Shown in pieces: positions 34,767 through 44,190 of a stretch of DNA of 64,000 nucleotides (the first letter of the stretch is position 1; each line of letters opens with the position of its first letter). The notes beneath the pieces are model-generated. The model worked only from the letters and a program-made list of their open reading frames with translations, was not told where the DNA came from and did no database searches. Made by a program: the position numbers and the translations under genes. The DNA is from CBDEGU01 sp965238045. Lineage in GTDB: Bacteria > Acidobacteriota > Terriglobia > Bryobacterales > UBA6623. The DNA is taken from positions 2,542,001 to 2,606,000 of the forward strand of contig CBDEGU010000012.1 in the NCBI GenBank assembly GCA_965238045.1, in the 5' to 3' direction.

Positions 34767-35792
34767 ATGACTTTAGCCGTAAGATTCCAAACGATTTCTG
34801 TGCTGCTGTTGCTGGCTGGAGGTTCGCTGAGCGGGGCCGACCGCCTGACGAGGATCCGTCAGCTTACCTTCGGCGGTCAGAACGCCGAGGCGTACTGGTC
34901 GCCTGACGGCAAGCAGCTTGTTTTTCAGTCCACCCGTGACGGCCGCCAGTGTGATCAGATCTACGTCATGGGCGCCGACGGAGGGGAGGCGCGGATGGTC
35001 TCCAGCGGCAAGGGGGCAACGACCTGCGGCTATTTCTCGCCCGATGGCGCGGAGATTATCTTCGCGTCGACTCACAGGGGTTCGCCGAACTGTCCGCCGA
35101 GACCGGACCGGACGAAGGGGTATGTGTGGGCCGTGTATCCGAGCTATGACATTTACGCGGTGTCTCTCGAGGGCGGGAACCTTCGAAGTCTGACCCGCGC
35201 CGAGGGGTACGACGCCGAAGCGACGATTAACTACCGGACCAAGAAGATCGTCTACACCTCGAAGGCGTCGGGTGATTTGGATCTTTGGTCGATGGAAATG
35301 GATGGCAGCGGCAAGCAGAGACTGACGGCGAGCCACGGCTATGACGGCGGAGCCTTCTTTTCACCCGATGGGACGAAGCTCGTTTGGCGGGCGTATCACC
35401 CCCGGGAGAAAGAGAATATTCAGAGGTACAACGACCTCTTGCGGCAAGATTTGACCGCGCCCATGAAGATGGAAATCTTCGTAGGCAACGCGGACGGGAG
35501 CGGCACCCGGCAGATTACCAACTTCGGTTGCGCTAGTTTCGCTCCGCAATTTACTCCCGACGGCCAGCGCATCCTTTTCGCCTCGAACAAACACAAGTGC
35601 GACAGCCGCTATTTCGAGTTGTTCCTGATGGACATCGACGGATCGAACCTCGAACAATTGACCGACTTCGGGGAGTTCACGTCTTTTCCAGAGTTCTCCC
35701 CCGACGGCACGAAGCTGGTTTTCACTTCGTCTTGGAAGGCGAAACAGCGCTACGAGTTCAATATTTTCGTGGCCGACTGGGTTGGGCGGTAG
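34767..35792 (+). CDS. exported PD40/TolB-like beta-propeller protein
   Basis: 341 residues with an N-terminal signal peptide (RFQTISVLLLLAGGSLSGA). Repeated PD40 motifs of the form FSPDGTKLVF occur at least six times (YWSPDGKQLVFQS, YFSPDGAEIIFAS, FFSPDGTKLVWRA, QFTPDGQRILFAS, EFSPDGTKLVFTS). This is the propeller of TolB and related periplasmic proteins. There is no TolB N-terminal domain and no peptidase domain, so it is a stand-alone propeller, probably a periplasmic binding scaffold. It is divergent from smc. Confidence 0.85.
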   Translation: MTLAVRFQTISVLLLLAGGSLSGADRLTRIRQLTFGGQNAEAYWSPDGKQLVFQSTRDGRQCDQIYVMGADGGEARMVSSGKGATTCGYFSPDGAEIIFASTHRGSPNCPPRPDRTKGYVWAVYPSYDIYAVSLEGGNLRSLTRAEGYDAEATINYRTKKIVYTSKASGDLDLWSMEMDGSGKQRLTASHGYDGGAFFSPDGTKLVWRAYHPREKENIQRYNDLLRQDLTAPMKMEIFVGNADGSGTRQITNFGCASFAPQFTPDGQRILFASNKHKCDSRYFELFLMDIDGSNLEQLTDFGEFTSFPEFSPDGTKLVFTSSWKAKQRYEFNIFVADWVGR

Positions 35793-35878
35793 GGGACGGC
35801 GAGCCCATCCCTTACTGAAAGCCCCGGATGGAGATCCGCGGACTTCCGCCACGGGCCGCGAGGGCAAGCCCGCGAAGG

Positions 35879-36865
35879 TCACTGAATCAGCATGGGGCCG
35901 CCGCCCTCGGCGGCTGCGACTCGTTGCTGGCGCCTTGGCGGTGGTGGTGGCATGAACAGAGTCGTCTGGAGCGGCCGTTTGCCGGCGACCGGGTGGAGTT
36001 CCGGGTAATGTGACAGCAATGAGGCCGGTACATCGACGGGTTCTTCGCTGATCATTTCGATCAGTTGCAAAGCGTTGACGATGGCCTTGCCCTGGAAGTG
36101 GTTGTTCGCCACCACATAGGTCGTTCGGGTTTGGCTGGCAAGCTTGTCGATACGAGTCTTCCAACGGCCGAGCTGCTTGCAGCTGTAGAGATAGTTATAG
36201 CGGGCGTCGACGGCCCGGACGGCCTGGCCAGGCTCAGCGGTTCGGCCACCGGCGAAGTCGAACCATTGCTGATAGTTGCGGCCGTGCAGCCTGACATAGC
36301 CGATTGGAGAGGTGGCGTGGGTGGTCGGTGGCAGGCACTGAGGCAGTTGCGGCTGGTCGATATTGCAGAAGCCGATCTGATGGTCGATCAGGATGTCGAG
36401 CCCCGGGTCGCAATTCCAGCTCGCGTGACGGAACTCGGCGACCAATGAGTGATGCCCGAAGGCGCGTTTGAGTTCGATCAGATAGTCGCGGTTCTCCCGA
36501 TTGAAGCGGAAGGACCAGGGGAACTGCATCAGCAGGCAACCCAGGCGGCCAGCATCGGCGAGAGGGGCAAGACCGGCATTGAACTGCCGGATGTCGTCAC
36601 GCAGCAACTTGCGCTCGTGCGTGAAGCCGCGATAGAGTTTCGCCGTGAACTGGAAGGCCGGATACGGCTCGACTTTCGCCGTCCAGACGCGAGCTAGCTC
36701 CGGGCGGATGGGCCGGTAGAACGAGGTGTTGATCTCGATCAGGGGGAAATACTGGGCCAGATAGGCGGCTTCGTGAAAGCCTTTAGGCCGGAGACGCGGG
36801 TATACGATTCCCTTCCAGTCTTGATAGGACCAGCCAGCGGGGCCGACGCGGATATTGGTTCTCAT
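35879..36865 (-). CDS. DUF72 domain protein
   Basis: 328 residues. The N-terminus IRVGPAGWSYQDWKGIVYP, the segment FPLIEINTSFYRP and the later LVAEFRHASW and GYVRLHGRN are diagnostic of the DUF72 (YecE-like) TIM-barrel family. The molecular role of the family is not established. The C-terminus (PPPPPRRQQRVAAAEGGG) is a low-complexity extension. It is transcribed toward the PD40 gene, divergent from the NYN-domain gene. Confidence 0.9.
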   Translation of the reverse strand: MRTNIRVGPAGWSYQDWKGIVYPRLRPKGFHEAAYLAQYFPLIEINTSFYRPIRPELARVWTAKVEPYPAFQFTAKLYRGFTHERKLLRDDIRQFNAGLAPLADAGRLGCLLMQFPWSFRFNRENRDYLIELKRAFGHHSLVAEFRHASWNCDPGLDILIDHQIGFCNIDQPQLPQCLPPTTHATSPIGYVRLHGRNYQQWFDFAGGRTAEPGQAVRAVDARYNYLYSCKQLGRWKTRIDKLASQTRTTYVVANNHFQGKAIVNALQLIEMISEEPVDVPASLLSHYPELHPVAGKRPLQTTLFMPPPPPRRQQRVAAAEGGGPMLIQ

Positions 36866-36997
36866 GACTTTGCTACCTCTGCTATGTGTGTTCGCCTTTT
36901 ATTCGAGTATACCTCCAAAGGAGTTTCTGGTCAACTGCAAATTTGGGGGGCAAGAAGTAGGATGACTATTTCCATTTTTCCGGCTAGGATAGAGGCC

Positions 36998-37624
36998 ATG
37001 GCTCTCCGCTGGATGACCTTCGTCGACGGTGAGAACTTTACGATCCGCGGCCAGAAAGTCGCCGGAGCGGCTGGTGTGCGATTACAGGGCCCTGACCTTT
37101 GGCAAAAAGACCGGTTCCTTTGGGCCAATTCTCCTACCGGCCCGGGCACCGTTCTCCCGCATACCGCCCACAGGCTATCTCGTTCTGCGTGGTACTACCG
37201 CTTTGCTAGACCGTCTGGAATGGAACAGGATTGCTTTCGTGCCACCTACTACACTGGCGTGCCCCACTCAGCCGTCGATGAAACGACCGAGAGACTTCTG
37301 AAGATCGGCTTTCTGCCGAAGGTATTCGTGAAGGCTAGGAACCGCGCGTCGAAAGCCGTTGACATCGCTCTCGCGACCGACATGCTTACTCACGCCTTTC
37401 GCAACAACTTTGACGTAGCGGTTCTCGTGGCGGGCGATGGCGACTACCTGCCTCTGGTCCAGGAAGTCCAGCGATTGGGGAAGCGAGTTCAAGTCGCCTT
37501 TTTTGCGGAGAACGGTCTTAGCGATGATCTGCGCAGAGCCGCCGACGATTTCTTCGATATGACCGATGCTTTCTTACGGGGCTGGCGCGCGCATCTCCAT
37601 TGGCTCGAACAGCAGTCACACTAG
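36998..37624 (+). CDS. NYN-domain (LabA/DUF88-type) putative RNase
   Basis: 208 residues from ATG 36998. The PIN-like NYN fold has acidic residues in MTFVDGENFTIRG, KAVDIALATDML and VAVLVAGDGDYLPLVQEV, as in LabA and limkain-type proteins that cleave RNA. A GAGG site lies just before the start. Open frame continues upstream to 36773 but overlaps the divergent DUF72 gene. It has no partner gene nearby (the next gene, fic, is convergent). Confidence 0.88.
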   Translation: MALRWMTFVDGENFTIRGQKVAGAAGVRLQGPDLWQKDRFLWANSPTGPGTVLPHTAHRLSRSAWYYRFARPSGMEQDCFRATYYTGVPHSAVDETTERLLKIGFLPKVFVKARNRASKAVDIALATDMLTHAFRNNFDVAVLVAGDGDYLPLVQEVQRLGKRVQVAFFAENGLSDDLRRAADDFFDMTDAFLRGWRAHLHWLEQQSH

Positions 37625-37670
37625 CCGGTGCCCCTTCGTCCCCCGCTCGCACGAGGCTAGCCTTTGACGG

Positions 37671-38834
37671 CTAGTCGCTGAACAAATCCACGTAGGGTTC
37701 GTACCGGAAGCGCCGGTTGCGCGCGTGCCCAGTGATCTCCTCCAGAATGCCCAGATCGGCCAAGCGGCCGACCAGCTTATTGGCGACCGGATAGGTGACG
37801 TCAATCATGGATTGAACATCGCCAACCGACACGATCGGCCGGTCGAATAGCGCCTCCAGAACCCTGTGGCCGTTACCAGCAGTCCGCCCCAGGTGCGCCG
37901 CAATGGCACTGCGGTGGTCTTCGCGAAGGGCGAGAATGCGGCGGGCAGTGTCGGTGGCCTCGGCGCTGACCTCGCTCACGCCCCGCAGGAAGAAGGATAG
38001 CCAGCCTTCCCAGTCGCCGGTATCCCGCACCGCCTGGAGCCGATCGTAATATTCGGCCCGGTGGCGCTTGAAGTGGTGTGACAAATAGAGCACCGGCTTC
38101 TTTAGCACCTCGCGTTCGCAGAGCAGAAAGGTGATTAACAGACGGCCGACGCGGCCATTGCCGTCCAGAAAGGGGTGGATGGTCTCGAATTGTGCATGGG
38201 CGAGGCCAATCTTGATGAGCAGAGGCAGCGCGTCATCGGCATGCAGAAAACGTTCGAGGTTGCCGAACGATTCGGCGACGTTTTCCGGTGGTGGAGGTAC
38301 GAACGTGGCTTCGGCCAGCGTACAGTCGGCGGGACCGATCCAGTTCTGGCTGCGACGAAGTTCTCCCGGCTGAAGATGCGCGCCCCGCGCATCTTTAAGG
38401 AGCCGTTTATGGATCGCCCGGATCAGGCGCACTGAAACTGGCAGCTCGGCGAGCTGCTTCAGTCCATAGTTCATGGCGTCAACGTAGTTGACCAGTTCAT
38501 GCACATCGAGTGGCCGCGTGTCGGCGCCGAACAGATTGGCCTCGGCGGCCAGAAGGTCCTGCAAGGAACTTTGCGTGCCTTCGATTTGGCTTGACAGTAC
38601 GGCCTCTTTGCGGACGTACATGAACACAAATAGATCGGGATTGGGCAGCGTTTGGACAGAGCCGTCTAGACGGCCGAGCGCAAGGTCTGCTTGAGAGAGA
38701 AGCGCCGCAAGGTCGCCTTCAAGCCGCACCGGTGGGTCGGGCGGCAAAGGCGCGGGAATGAAGGCGCGATAGCCGGTGGACTGGCGCTGGTAGTAGCCCG
38801 CTCGGTGCTCCGAGGCTGAGGAAACCTGATCCAT
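37671..38834 (-). CDS. Fic-family protein (AMPylase-type)
   Basis: 387 residues. The Fic core motif HPFLDGNGRVGRLL is intact, with catalytic His and the phosphate-binding loop. An N-terminal inhibitory helix is present (LSSQIEGTQSSL, matching S/T-x-x-x-E-G/N), so this is a self-inhibited Fic. The C-terminus has a winged-helix (VGDVQSMIDVTYPVANKLVG RLADLGILEE). Fic proteins transfer AMP or other nucleotides to protein hydroxyls. The ATG lies inside the first unit of a 40-bp tandem repeat array that fills the promoter, which suggests autoregulation through the C-terminal winged helix. This regulatory role is inference. Confidence 0.93.
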   Translation of the reverse strand: MDQVSSASEHRAGYYQRQSTGYRAFIPAPLPPDPPVRLEGDLAALLSQADLALGRLDGSVQTLPNPDLFVFMYVRKEAVLSSQIEGTQSSLQDLLAAEANLFGADTRPLDVHELVNYVDAMNYGLKQLAELPVSVRLIRAIHKRLLKDARGAHLQPGELRRSQNWIGPADCTLAEATFVPPPPENVAESFGNLERFLHADDALPLLIKIGLAHAQFETIHPFLDGNGRVGRLLITFLLCEREVLKKPVLYLSHHFKRHRAEYYDRLQAVRDTGDWEGWLSFFLRGVSEVSAEATDTARRILALREDHRSAIAAHLGRTAGNGHRVLEALFDRPIVSVGDVQSMIDVTYPVANKLVGRLADLGILEEITGHARNRRFRYEPYVDLFSD

Positions 38835-38962
38835 ATTATCGCGAGCCTTACATATAGCACGATACGGACACCCATATTATCGGTAGCACTTAATATAGAG
38901 CCGAATCGTGTCCATATGGTCGACAGCGGTTAATATAGAACCGAATCGCGTCCATATGGTCG
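38831..38962. repeat. 40-bp tandem repeats over the fic promoter and start codon
   Basis: CCATAT recurs at 38831, 38872, 38912 and 38952, that is every 40-41 bp, within units that also share TTAATATAGARCCGAATCG. Read on the minus strand each unit contains a TATATTA or TATAAT-like box and an ATATGG that in unit one is the fic start. They could be multiple operators or tandem promoters. Confidence 0.85.
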
Positions 38963-39034
38963 CCAGATGTACATGTGGAAAGCAGCCAAGGGGGGCCGGA
39001 TAACGGGCAGGGAGTAATTTCCGCAGTTGTGGGG

Positions 39035-39763
39035 CTAGGCGTGGCCGGGGGTGGGCTGCTGGGTGGTTTTGGATTGGATGTGTTCTCGAGCGGAGCGGGC
39101 GGTGGGTTCGTCGATTTTGGCGATGGCCTGGTAGTAGTCGATCAGCGCGGATACTGTGTAGAGGCTGTGGAGCTGGCAGCCCGCGGTCTTCACGATTTCG
39201 TCTCCGCCCTGCTGGCGATCGACGGCCACGAGAATTCGGGTGACTTTGAGCTTGTTCTCTTGCAACTGCTGGAGCGCCCAGCGTTTGGTTCGACCCGAAG
39301 CCATCACGTCATCGATGAGGGTGATCTCGCGGCCGGGGTCGTGGGTTCCCATGTAGGAACTCGAGCCGGAACGACCGCCGGGATAGTCCGCGGGATGCTT
39401 GCGGAGCTGGCCGTACGATAGAGGAAAAGAAGTCGTTCGCGAGGCCAGCGCCATCGACAAGGCGATGGGGGTCGCCGTGTCGGGGATGCCGATCACCTGC
39501 TGCGGAGCGATCTGGGAACTGCTCTCCGCGGCGACGATCCCCCGCAGCCTGTCGTGAAGGGCGCGGCCAAGTTCGCACAGCAGGTCGAGGTCATCGTAGA
39601 GTTTATGCCGCAGGTCAATGAAGACCGGCGTGCGTAGGGCGTATTCCTCGCGCACGCGATCGCCGAAAAGGATGAGCCCTCGTTCCCAGAAGGCGTCGAG
39701 CAGGGGGTCGGGGGTTACGGCGCCGGGAGTTAGCGGGTCGCGCGTTGGCGGCTGACTGGACAT
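39035..39763 (-). CDS. pyrE: orotate phosphoribosyltransferase
   Basis: 242 residues. The PRPP-binding motif is EITLIDDVMASGRTK, followed by VAVDRQQGG; IGIPDTATPIALSMAL and the flexible-loop region FPLSYGQLRKHPADYPGG are consistent with OPRTase. It converts orotate and PRPP to OMP in pyrimidine synthesis. An N-terminal extension of about 25 residues (PTRDPLTPGAVTPDPLL) precedes the core. It lies 33 nt after the acyl-CoA synthetase stop on the same strand and is probably co-transcribed. Confidence 0.88.
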   Translation of the reverse strand: MSSQPPTRDPLTPGAVTPDPLLDAFWERGLILFGDRVREEYALRTPVFIDLRHKLYDDLDLLCELGRALHDRLRGIVAAESSSQIAPQQVIGIPDTATPIALSMALASRTTSFPLSYGQLRKHPADYPGGRSGSSSYMGTHDPGREITLIDDVMASGRTKRWALQQLQENKLKVTRILVAVDRQQGGDEIVKTAGCQLHSLYTVSALIDYYQAIAKIDEPTARSAREHIQSKTTQQPTPGHA

Positions 39764-39796
39764 GAGAAATCTCGGTTGGCGGGTGGCCCAGACGCC

Positions 39797-41422
39797 TCAG
39801 GCCGTTCCGCTTCCGTGAACGCGCTTATCCATTCCCTTCCAGAACGGGTCTCGCAGTTCCCGCTTCAAGATTTTGCCGGTGCTGCCCTTGGGCAGCTCGT
39901 CGCGGAATTCCACCGACTGGGGAACTTTGAATCCGGCCAGGTGCTCTCGCACGTGGGAGCGGATCTCTTCCTCGGTAGCAGAGGTCCCGGGTTTGCATAC
40001 GACGAAGGCCTTGGGGGCTTCCCCCCATTTTTCGTCCGGCACCGCGATCACAGCCGTTTCATACACCGCCGGATGGGTGACGATGGCCTTTTCGATTTCC
40101 AATGACGAGATGTTCTCGCCTCCGCTGATGATGACGTCTTTCTGGCGGTCGACAATGAGAAAGTAGTTGTCCTTGTCCCATACAGCGACGTCGCCGGTGT
40201 GGAGCCAGTTGTCGCGAACGGCTTCGGCGGTTGCTTGCGGGTCGTTCCAGTAACCGTCCATGACGATATCGCCGCGAAAGAGAATCTCGCCCATGGTGGA
40301 GGAATCCTTGGGGACGTTTTCACCGTTCGGCGCGGCGACGCGGGTTTCAACGCCCGGAAAGGAGAATCCGGTCATGGCCTGCCGCCGGATGCGTTCTTCC
40401 TCGCTGACCTGGCCGAGCGTGTCTTTGAGTTGGGCGAGCATCGCCACCGGGGAAGTTTCGGTGAGGCCGTAGCCGGCAAAGCAGCGGCAGTCGAGCGTCT
40501 CTTCGACGAGCCGCACCAGCGAGGGAGAAGAGGCGGCGCCTCCAAGCATGATCTCCTCGAGACTGGAAATGTCGTGCCGGCCCAGCTCGGGGCTGTGCAA
40601 CAGCGCGGTTGCCATGGTGGGAACCATGGAGAACTGCGTGACATGTTCGCGCTCGATCCATTCGAGAACACTCGCCGGCTCAAAGCGTTTGAGCATGACG
40701 TGGCGTCCGCCGGTGAGGGTAATCGTATGAGGAAGCCCCCAGCCATTGGCGTGAAAGAGCGGGATGGTATGAAGCGCCACCTGCTGGTCGAAGGCTCGCC
40801 GCTCACCGCGCCGGTAGACTCCGATGATCGCGGTAAGCGCATGGAGATAGAGCGTGCGGTGGCTGAGCATCACGCCCTTGGGCAGACCGGTGCTGCCGCT
40901 GGTGTAGAACAATTCGGCGAGGGCGTTTTCGTCGTACGCAGTGAAATCGACCGCCAAGGGCGAGGCGGCGGCGAGAAGATCCTCGTAGGTCCGCGGGTGA
41001 ACCCAAGGCGGCAAGTCCGCGCGCGCCTCGAACGAGATCCACCGCAGTCCGGGCAGCTCGTCGTGCAGTTGACGGACAAGAGGAAGGAATTCGGGATCAA
41101 AGAGGATCGTGCGCGCGCCGGAGTTCTTCAGAATGTAGGTTTGCTCTTCAGCGGCAAGGCGGACATTGAGCGAGAGAAGCACGGCGCGCGCCATGGGCAC
41201 GCCGTAATAGGCTTCCAGCAGCGGATGAGAATTGAAACTCAGCGAGGCGACCCGCTCGCCGTCTTGCACGCCGAGGTCCTTGAGCACGGCCGCCAGACGG
41301 CGGGCGCGATCCAGGAGTTCGCTATAGGTGAAGCGCTTCTGGCCGTCGACCACGCCTATCTTCTTGCCGTATTCCTCGGCGGTCCAAAGCAAGAAGCGGA
41401 TCGGTGTGAGTGGCAGGAACAT
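39797..41422 (-). CDS. acyl-CoA synthetase (AMP-forming)
   Basis: 541 residues from ATG 41422 (MFLPLTPIRFLLWTAEEYGK). ANL-superfamily motifs: A3 LAELFYTSGSTGLPKGVMLS (P-loop), A5 YGLTETSP, A7 LHTGDVAVWD, A8 VDRQKDVIISGGENISSLEI and the catalytic Lys in LPKGSTGKILKREL. It activates a medium- or long-chain carboxylate with ATP and CoA. An in-frame extension to 41545 is rejected because the family starts at MFLPLTP-like sequence. Same strand as pyrE and the FGE-AMIN gene. Confidence 0.92.
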   Translation of the reverse strand: MFLPLTPIRFLLWTAEEYGKKIGVVDGQKRFTYSELLDRARRLAAVLKDLGVQDGERVASLSFNSHPLLEAYYGVPMARAVLLSLNVRLAAEEQTYILKNSGARTILFDPEFLPLVRQLHDELPGLRWISFEARADLPPWVHPRTYEDLLAAASPLAVDFTAYDENALAELFYTSGSTGLPKGVMLSHRTLYLHALTAIIGVYRRGERRAFDQQVALHTIPLFHANGWGLPHTITLTGGRHVMLKRFEPASVLEWIEREHVTQFSMVPTMATALLHSPELGRHDISSLEEIMLGGAASSPSLVRLVEETLDCRCFAGYGLTETSPVAMLAQLKDTLGQVSEEERIRRQAMTGFSFPGVETRVAAPNGENVPKDSSTMGEILFRGDIVMDGYWNDPQATAEAVRDNWLHTGDVAVWDKDNYFLIVDRQKDVIISGGENISSLEIEKAIVTHPAVYETAVIAVPDEKWGEAPKAFVVCKPGTSATEEEIRSHVREHLAGFKVPQSVEFRDELPKGSTGKILKRELRDPFWKGMDKRVHGSGTA

Positions 41423-41580
41423 TTTCGGGCGCGACCTCGTTGCAGTGCTGGCTTGTCGTGTTGGCGCGACTGGCGCCAGGTGCTCGTGAGGAGCAGGTCT
41501 TGCGGCGTAAGTATTTACGGTGACAGAGTGCCGCGTCGGCGTCAAACTTCCGCGGCCAGCCGGACTCCTGCCACGGGCCG

Positions 41581-42912
41581 CTAGGGGAGGGTTTTCACGC
41601 GAATGCGAAGACCGTCGTCGAGCACTTCCACGTGGAAGCCGCGCGGGGCTTCGAGGTCGATCACGGTACGCGCGACCGGAGGCCGCGAACGAAATTGTGC
41701 CAGACGCACGCGGTGAACGCCAAGCCGGCCCACGGCGATGGGGCGGTTGGCGCGCGGCGCCAGCATGCGTGCACCGATGATGTCGATGACGAGCCGGTCG
41801 GGGTTGCTCAGCCTCAGCGTCTTGTAGTTGGGCCGTCCGTTGGCGTGCAGCGTGACGATGAGATCATTGCCCTCGGCCGCTATTTCGAGGCGGGTCACCT
41901 TGTCGGCCACCCGGGCCGGGGTGCTCGGCCAGGGAGATGGCGCGGGGGATGGCGCGGGGGATGGGACCGGCGGTGATGGTACGGGAGCAGGCGGCTTGGG
42001 AGCAGACGGCACAGGAATGGGGGGCGCGGTTGCAGTGCTCGGCACTGGGCTCGGCACTGGGCTCGGGGCCGGGCTCGGGGCTGGGCGCGGGGCCGGGCGC
42101 GGGACTGGGCGCGGGGCGGGCGCGGTAGGAACTGGCGGCTGGGCTCGATCGGGCCGAGGCGCCTCCGTTACTTGGGACGAGGGCGGGGTGTCGGTGCTTA
42201 CCACGCGGAAGGTAATGACGTTCGACAAAGTTGCCGGCCGGGCGCTGCCTCGATTGGAACAACGCATGCTGTTGGGGTCGTCGCGATAACCGCCTCCCCG
42301 GAGGACGCGATAGCGGGAGGTTTCCGGACCTTGCGGGTCAGCCCCGGGTGAAACCTTGTAATAGTCGGAAGCGTATGGGTCGGCGACCCACTCCCAGAGA
42401 TTGTAGACGCCAGCGGTCACGCCGAAGCCGTTGGCGCGCTCAGGGATTTTGTAATCCGCGTCGCCGGCGCTTTTCTCTGGAACGGGTGGTTCGTCGCCCC
42501 AAGGGTATTTTTTCCCCTCCAGGCCGCCGCGGACGGCTTTTTCCCACTCGGCTTCCGTCGGCAGGCGAAAATTCTTGCCGGTCCGCTCGCCGAGCCAGCG
42601 GCAGTAGGCGGAGGCGTCGTTCCAGTCGATCCCGGTGACCGGCGCGTCGCCGCGGACATCGTTTTCAGCCTGGTGACTCGGGCGGAAGGCCCGGTACTGC
42701 TGGTAGGTAATCGGCCTTGTCGTAATCCAGAATTCCGAAACGTGAACCTGATGCACGGGCCTCTCCCAGGTGGCTCCGGCCTCGGCGCCCATGGCGAAGG
42801 GGCCCGCTGAAATGCGGGCGAGTTCCGGCATCGGAGTCTGAGAATGGAGAGGCGCTCCAGTGGAGCCCAACAGAGACAGCCCGACGAATGCACAAACCGC
42901 GCGAAAAAACAT
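41581..42912 (-). CDS. exported FGE-sulfatase-like domain fused to an AMIN domain
   Basis: 443 residues from ATG 42912, with a signal peptide (MFFRAVCAFVGLSLLGSTGA). Residues 30-240 are a formylglycine-generating-enzyme/SUMF1-like domain (FAMGAEAGATWERPVHQV, VTGIDWNDASAYCRWLG, NFRLPTEAEWEKAVRGG, NLWEWVAD, VLRGGGYRDDP). Residues 255-340 are a Pro-rich linker of P-A/V/S-P repeats. The last 100 residues are an AMIN domain (VTRLEIAAEGNDLIVTLHA, LVIDIIGARM). AMIN domains bind the cell wall or secretin pilots. The active-site Cys pair of true FGEs is not evident, so a binding role is more likely. Confidence 0.85.
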   Translation of the reverse strand: MFFRAVCAFVGLSLLGSTGAPLHSQTPMPELARISAGPFAMGAEAGATWERPVHQVHVSEFWITTRPITYQQYRAFRPSHQAENDVRGDAPVTGIDWNDASAYCRWLGERTGKNFRLPTEAEWEKAVRGGLEGKKYPWGDEPPVPEKSAGDADYKIPERANGFGVTAGVYNLWEWVADPYASDYYKVSPGADPQGPETSRYRVLRGGGYRDDPNSMRCSNRGSARPATLSNVITFRVVSTDTPPSSQVTEAPRPDRAQPPVPTAPAPRPVPRPAPRPAPSPAPSPVPSPVPSTATAPPIPVPSAPKPPAPVPSPPVPSPAPSPAPSPWPSTPARVADKVTRLEIAAEGNDLIVTLHANGRPNYKTLRLSNPDRLVIDIIGARMLAPRANRPIAVGRLGVHRVRLAQFRSRPPVARTVIDLEAPRGFHVEVLDDGLRIRVKTLP

Positions 42913-42981
42913 CTTGTCATCAAAGTGTATTACGATTCGAGGGAAGACGGAAGGCCCTTGCGGAAAAGGCCAGCGATAAGG

Positions 42982-44190
42982 ATGCACTTGCAAGCTTGGA
43001 TCCGGGTGACGCTGGCGGCGGGAATCGTTGCGATGACCTCCCTGGGCGCCGCTCAAGTGGACAGGTGGGCGGCGTTCCGCAAGTTGGGCGACCGGCTTCG
43101 CGATGAGCGCCGGTTTCGGGAGTCAGAGGACGCCTATGCGGCTTCGCTAAAGGTCGCCGAGGCTCATGGCGCGCACGACCCGCGAGTGGCGGCGAGCTTG
43201 CACAGCCTGGCGCTGCTCTACTTTGTACAGCGCAAGTACACGCTGGCGGCGCCATTGTACCGGCGCTCTCTGAGGATGCTTGAGAAGAATTTCGGGGCCG
43301 ATCATCCAGAATTGGTCGTTGTACTGGACAACCTTGCCGAGGTCTACAGCGTGCAAGGACGGCGGCGGGAAGCTGAGCCATTGTATCGCCGGATCGTTTC
43401 CATCCTGCAGAAAGCCTACGGCGGTGACGACGAGCGGCTTCGAGAACCGCTGGGCAAGCTGGCGAAGATCTACTTTTTCGAAGAGGAACTTGAGCGGGCC
43501 GAGCAAACCCTGCGACGGCTGGTCCGTCTTACGGAAAACCATCTCGGCGGCGAGGATCCGGCGCTGGCCAAGGTGCTAAATGATTTGGGCGTCGTGTATC
43601 AGCGGAACGAGAAGCCGGCACTCGCCGAGCGGCAGCTGGAAAGATCCCTGCGGATTCGCCGTAACAGCCTGGGAGAGGAACATCCCGCCGTAGCCGAGAC
43701 ACTCACGGCTCTCTCGGTGGTTTATCGGGCGCGACTGAACTTCGCCCAGGCCGAGGAAGCCCTCGAACGCGCCCTGTCGATGCAAGAAGCTCTATCGGCA
43801 CAAGAAGAACAGGGCGAGGAGGCCGAGTGGAGTCTGGCGACCGGATGGAACAACCTGGCCGAGATCTATCGGGAACAGCGGGAACTGGATCTCGCCGAAA
43901 GGTTTCTTGACCGTTCGCTGGCGCTCTGGCACGGGCTGGTGGGAGAGGATCATCCGCGGATCGCGACGACGCAGCATAACCTTGCGGCGGTGTATGCCGA
44001 CCAGCAACGGTTCGACGAGTCCCGCGTGCTGCTCGAGCGCGCGATCGCGGTGCTGGAACATCACCTGGAACCCGGCGACAAGGCGCTGGCTGTCGTGCTG
44101 GCGACCTACGCCCGCACGCTGCGAGGGCTGGGGCGAAGCGAAGAGGCGGAACGTGCCGAGGCCCGGTCTCGGAAACCGGGCGGCCGCTGA
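42982..44190 (+). CDS. exported TPR protein (Nephrocystin/kinesin-light-chain-type repeats)
   Basis: 402 residues from ATG 42982, with a signal peptide (WIRVTLAAGIVAMTSLGAAQ). At least seven TPRs of the long KLC type follow, for example DPRVAASLHSLALLYFVQRK, HPELVVVLDNLAEVYSVQGR, DPALAKVLNDLGVVYQRNEK and HPRIATTQHNLAAVYADQQR. This is a periplasmic protein-interaction scaffold with no catalytic domain. It is divergent from the FGE-AMIN gene across 69 bp and followed by a related TPR-TonB gene. Confidence 0.85.
   Translation: MHLQAWIRVTLAAGIVAMTSLGAAQVDRWAAFRKLGDRLRDERRFRESEDAYAASLKVAEAHGAHDPRVAASLHSLALLYFVQRKYTLAAPLYRRSLRMLEKNFGADHPELVVVLDNLAEVYSVQGRRREAEPLYRRIVSILQKAYGGDDERLREPLGKLAKIYFFEEELERAEQTLRRLVRLTENHLGGEDPALAKVLNDLGVVYQRNEKPALAERQLERSLRIRRNSLGEEHPAVAETLTALSVVYRARLNFAQAEEALERALSMQEALSAQEEQGEEAEWSLATGWNNLAEIYREQRELDLAERFLDRSLALWHGLVGEDHPRIATTQHNLAAVYADQQRFDESRVLLERAIAVLEHHLEPGDKALAVVLATYARTLRGLGRSEEAERAEARSRKPGGR

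Noticed and set aside
38831..38962. CRISPR array
   Set aside because: Units are contiguous 40-41-bp tandem repeats without distinct spacers, overlap a start codon, and no cas gene is present.
41874..42262. Pro/Ala-rich frames opposite the FGE-AMIN linker
   Set aside because: They are produced by the repetitive Pro-rich linker DNA read in other frames.
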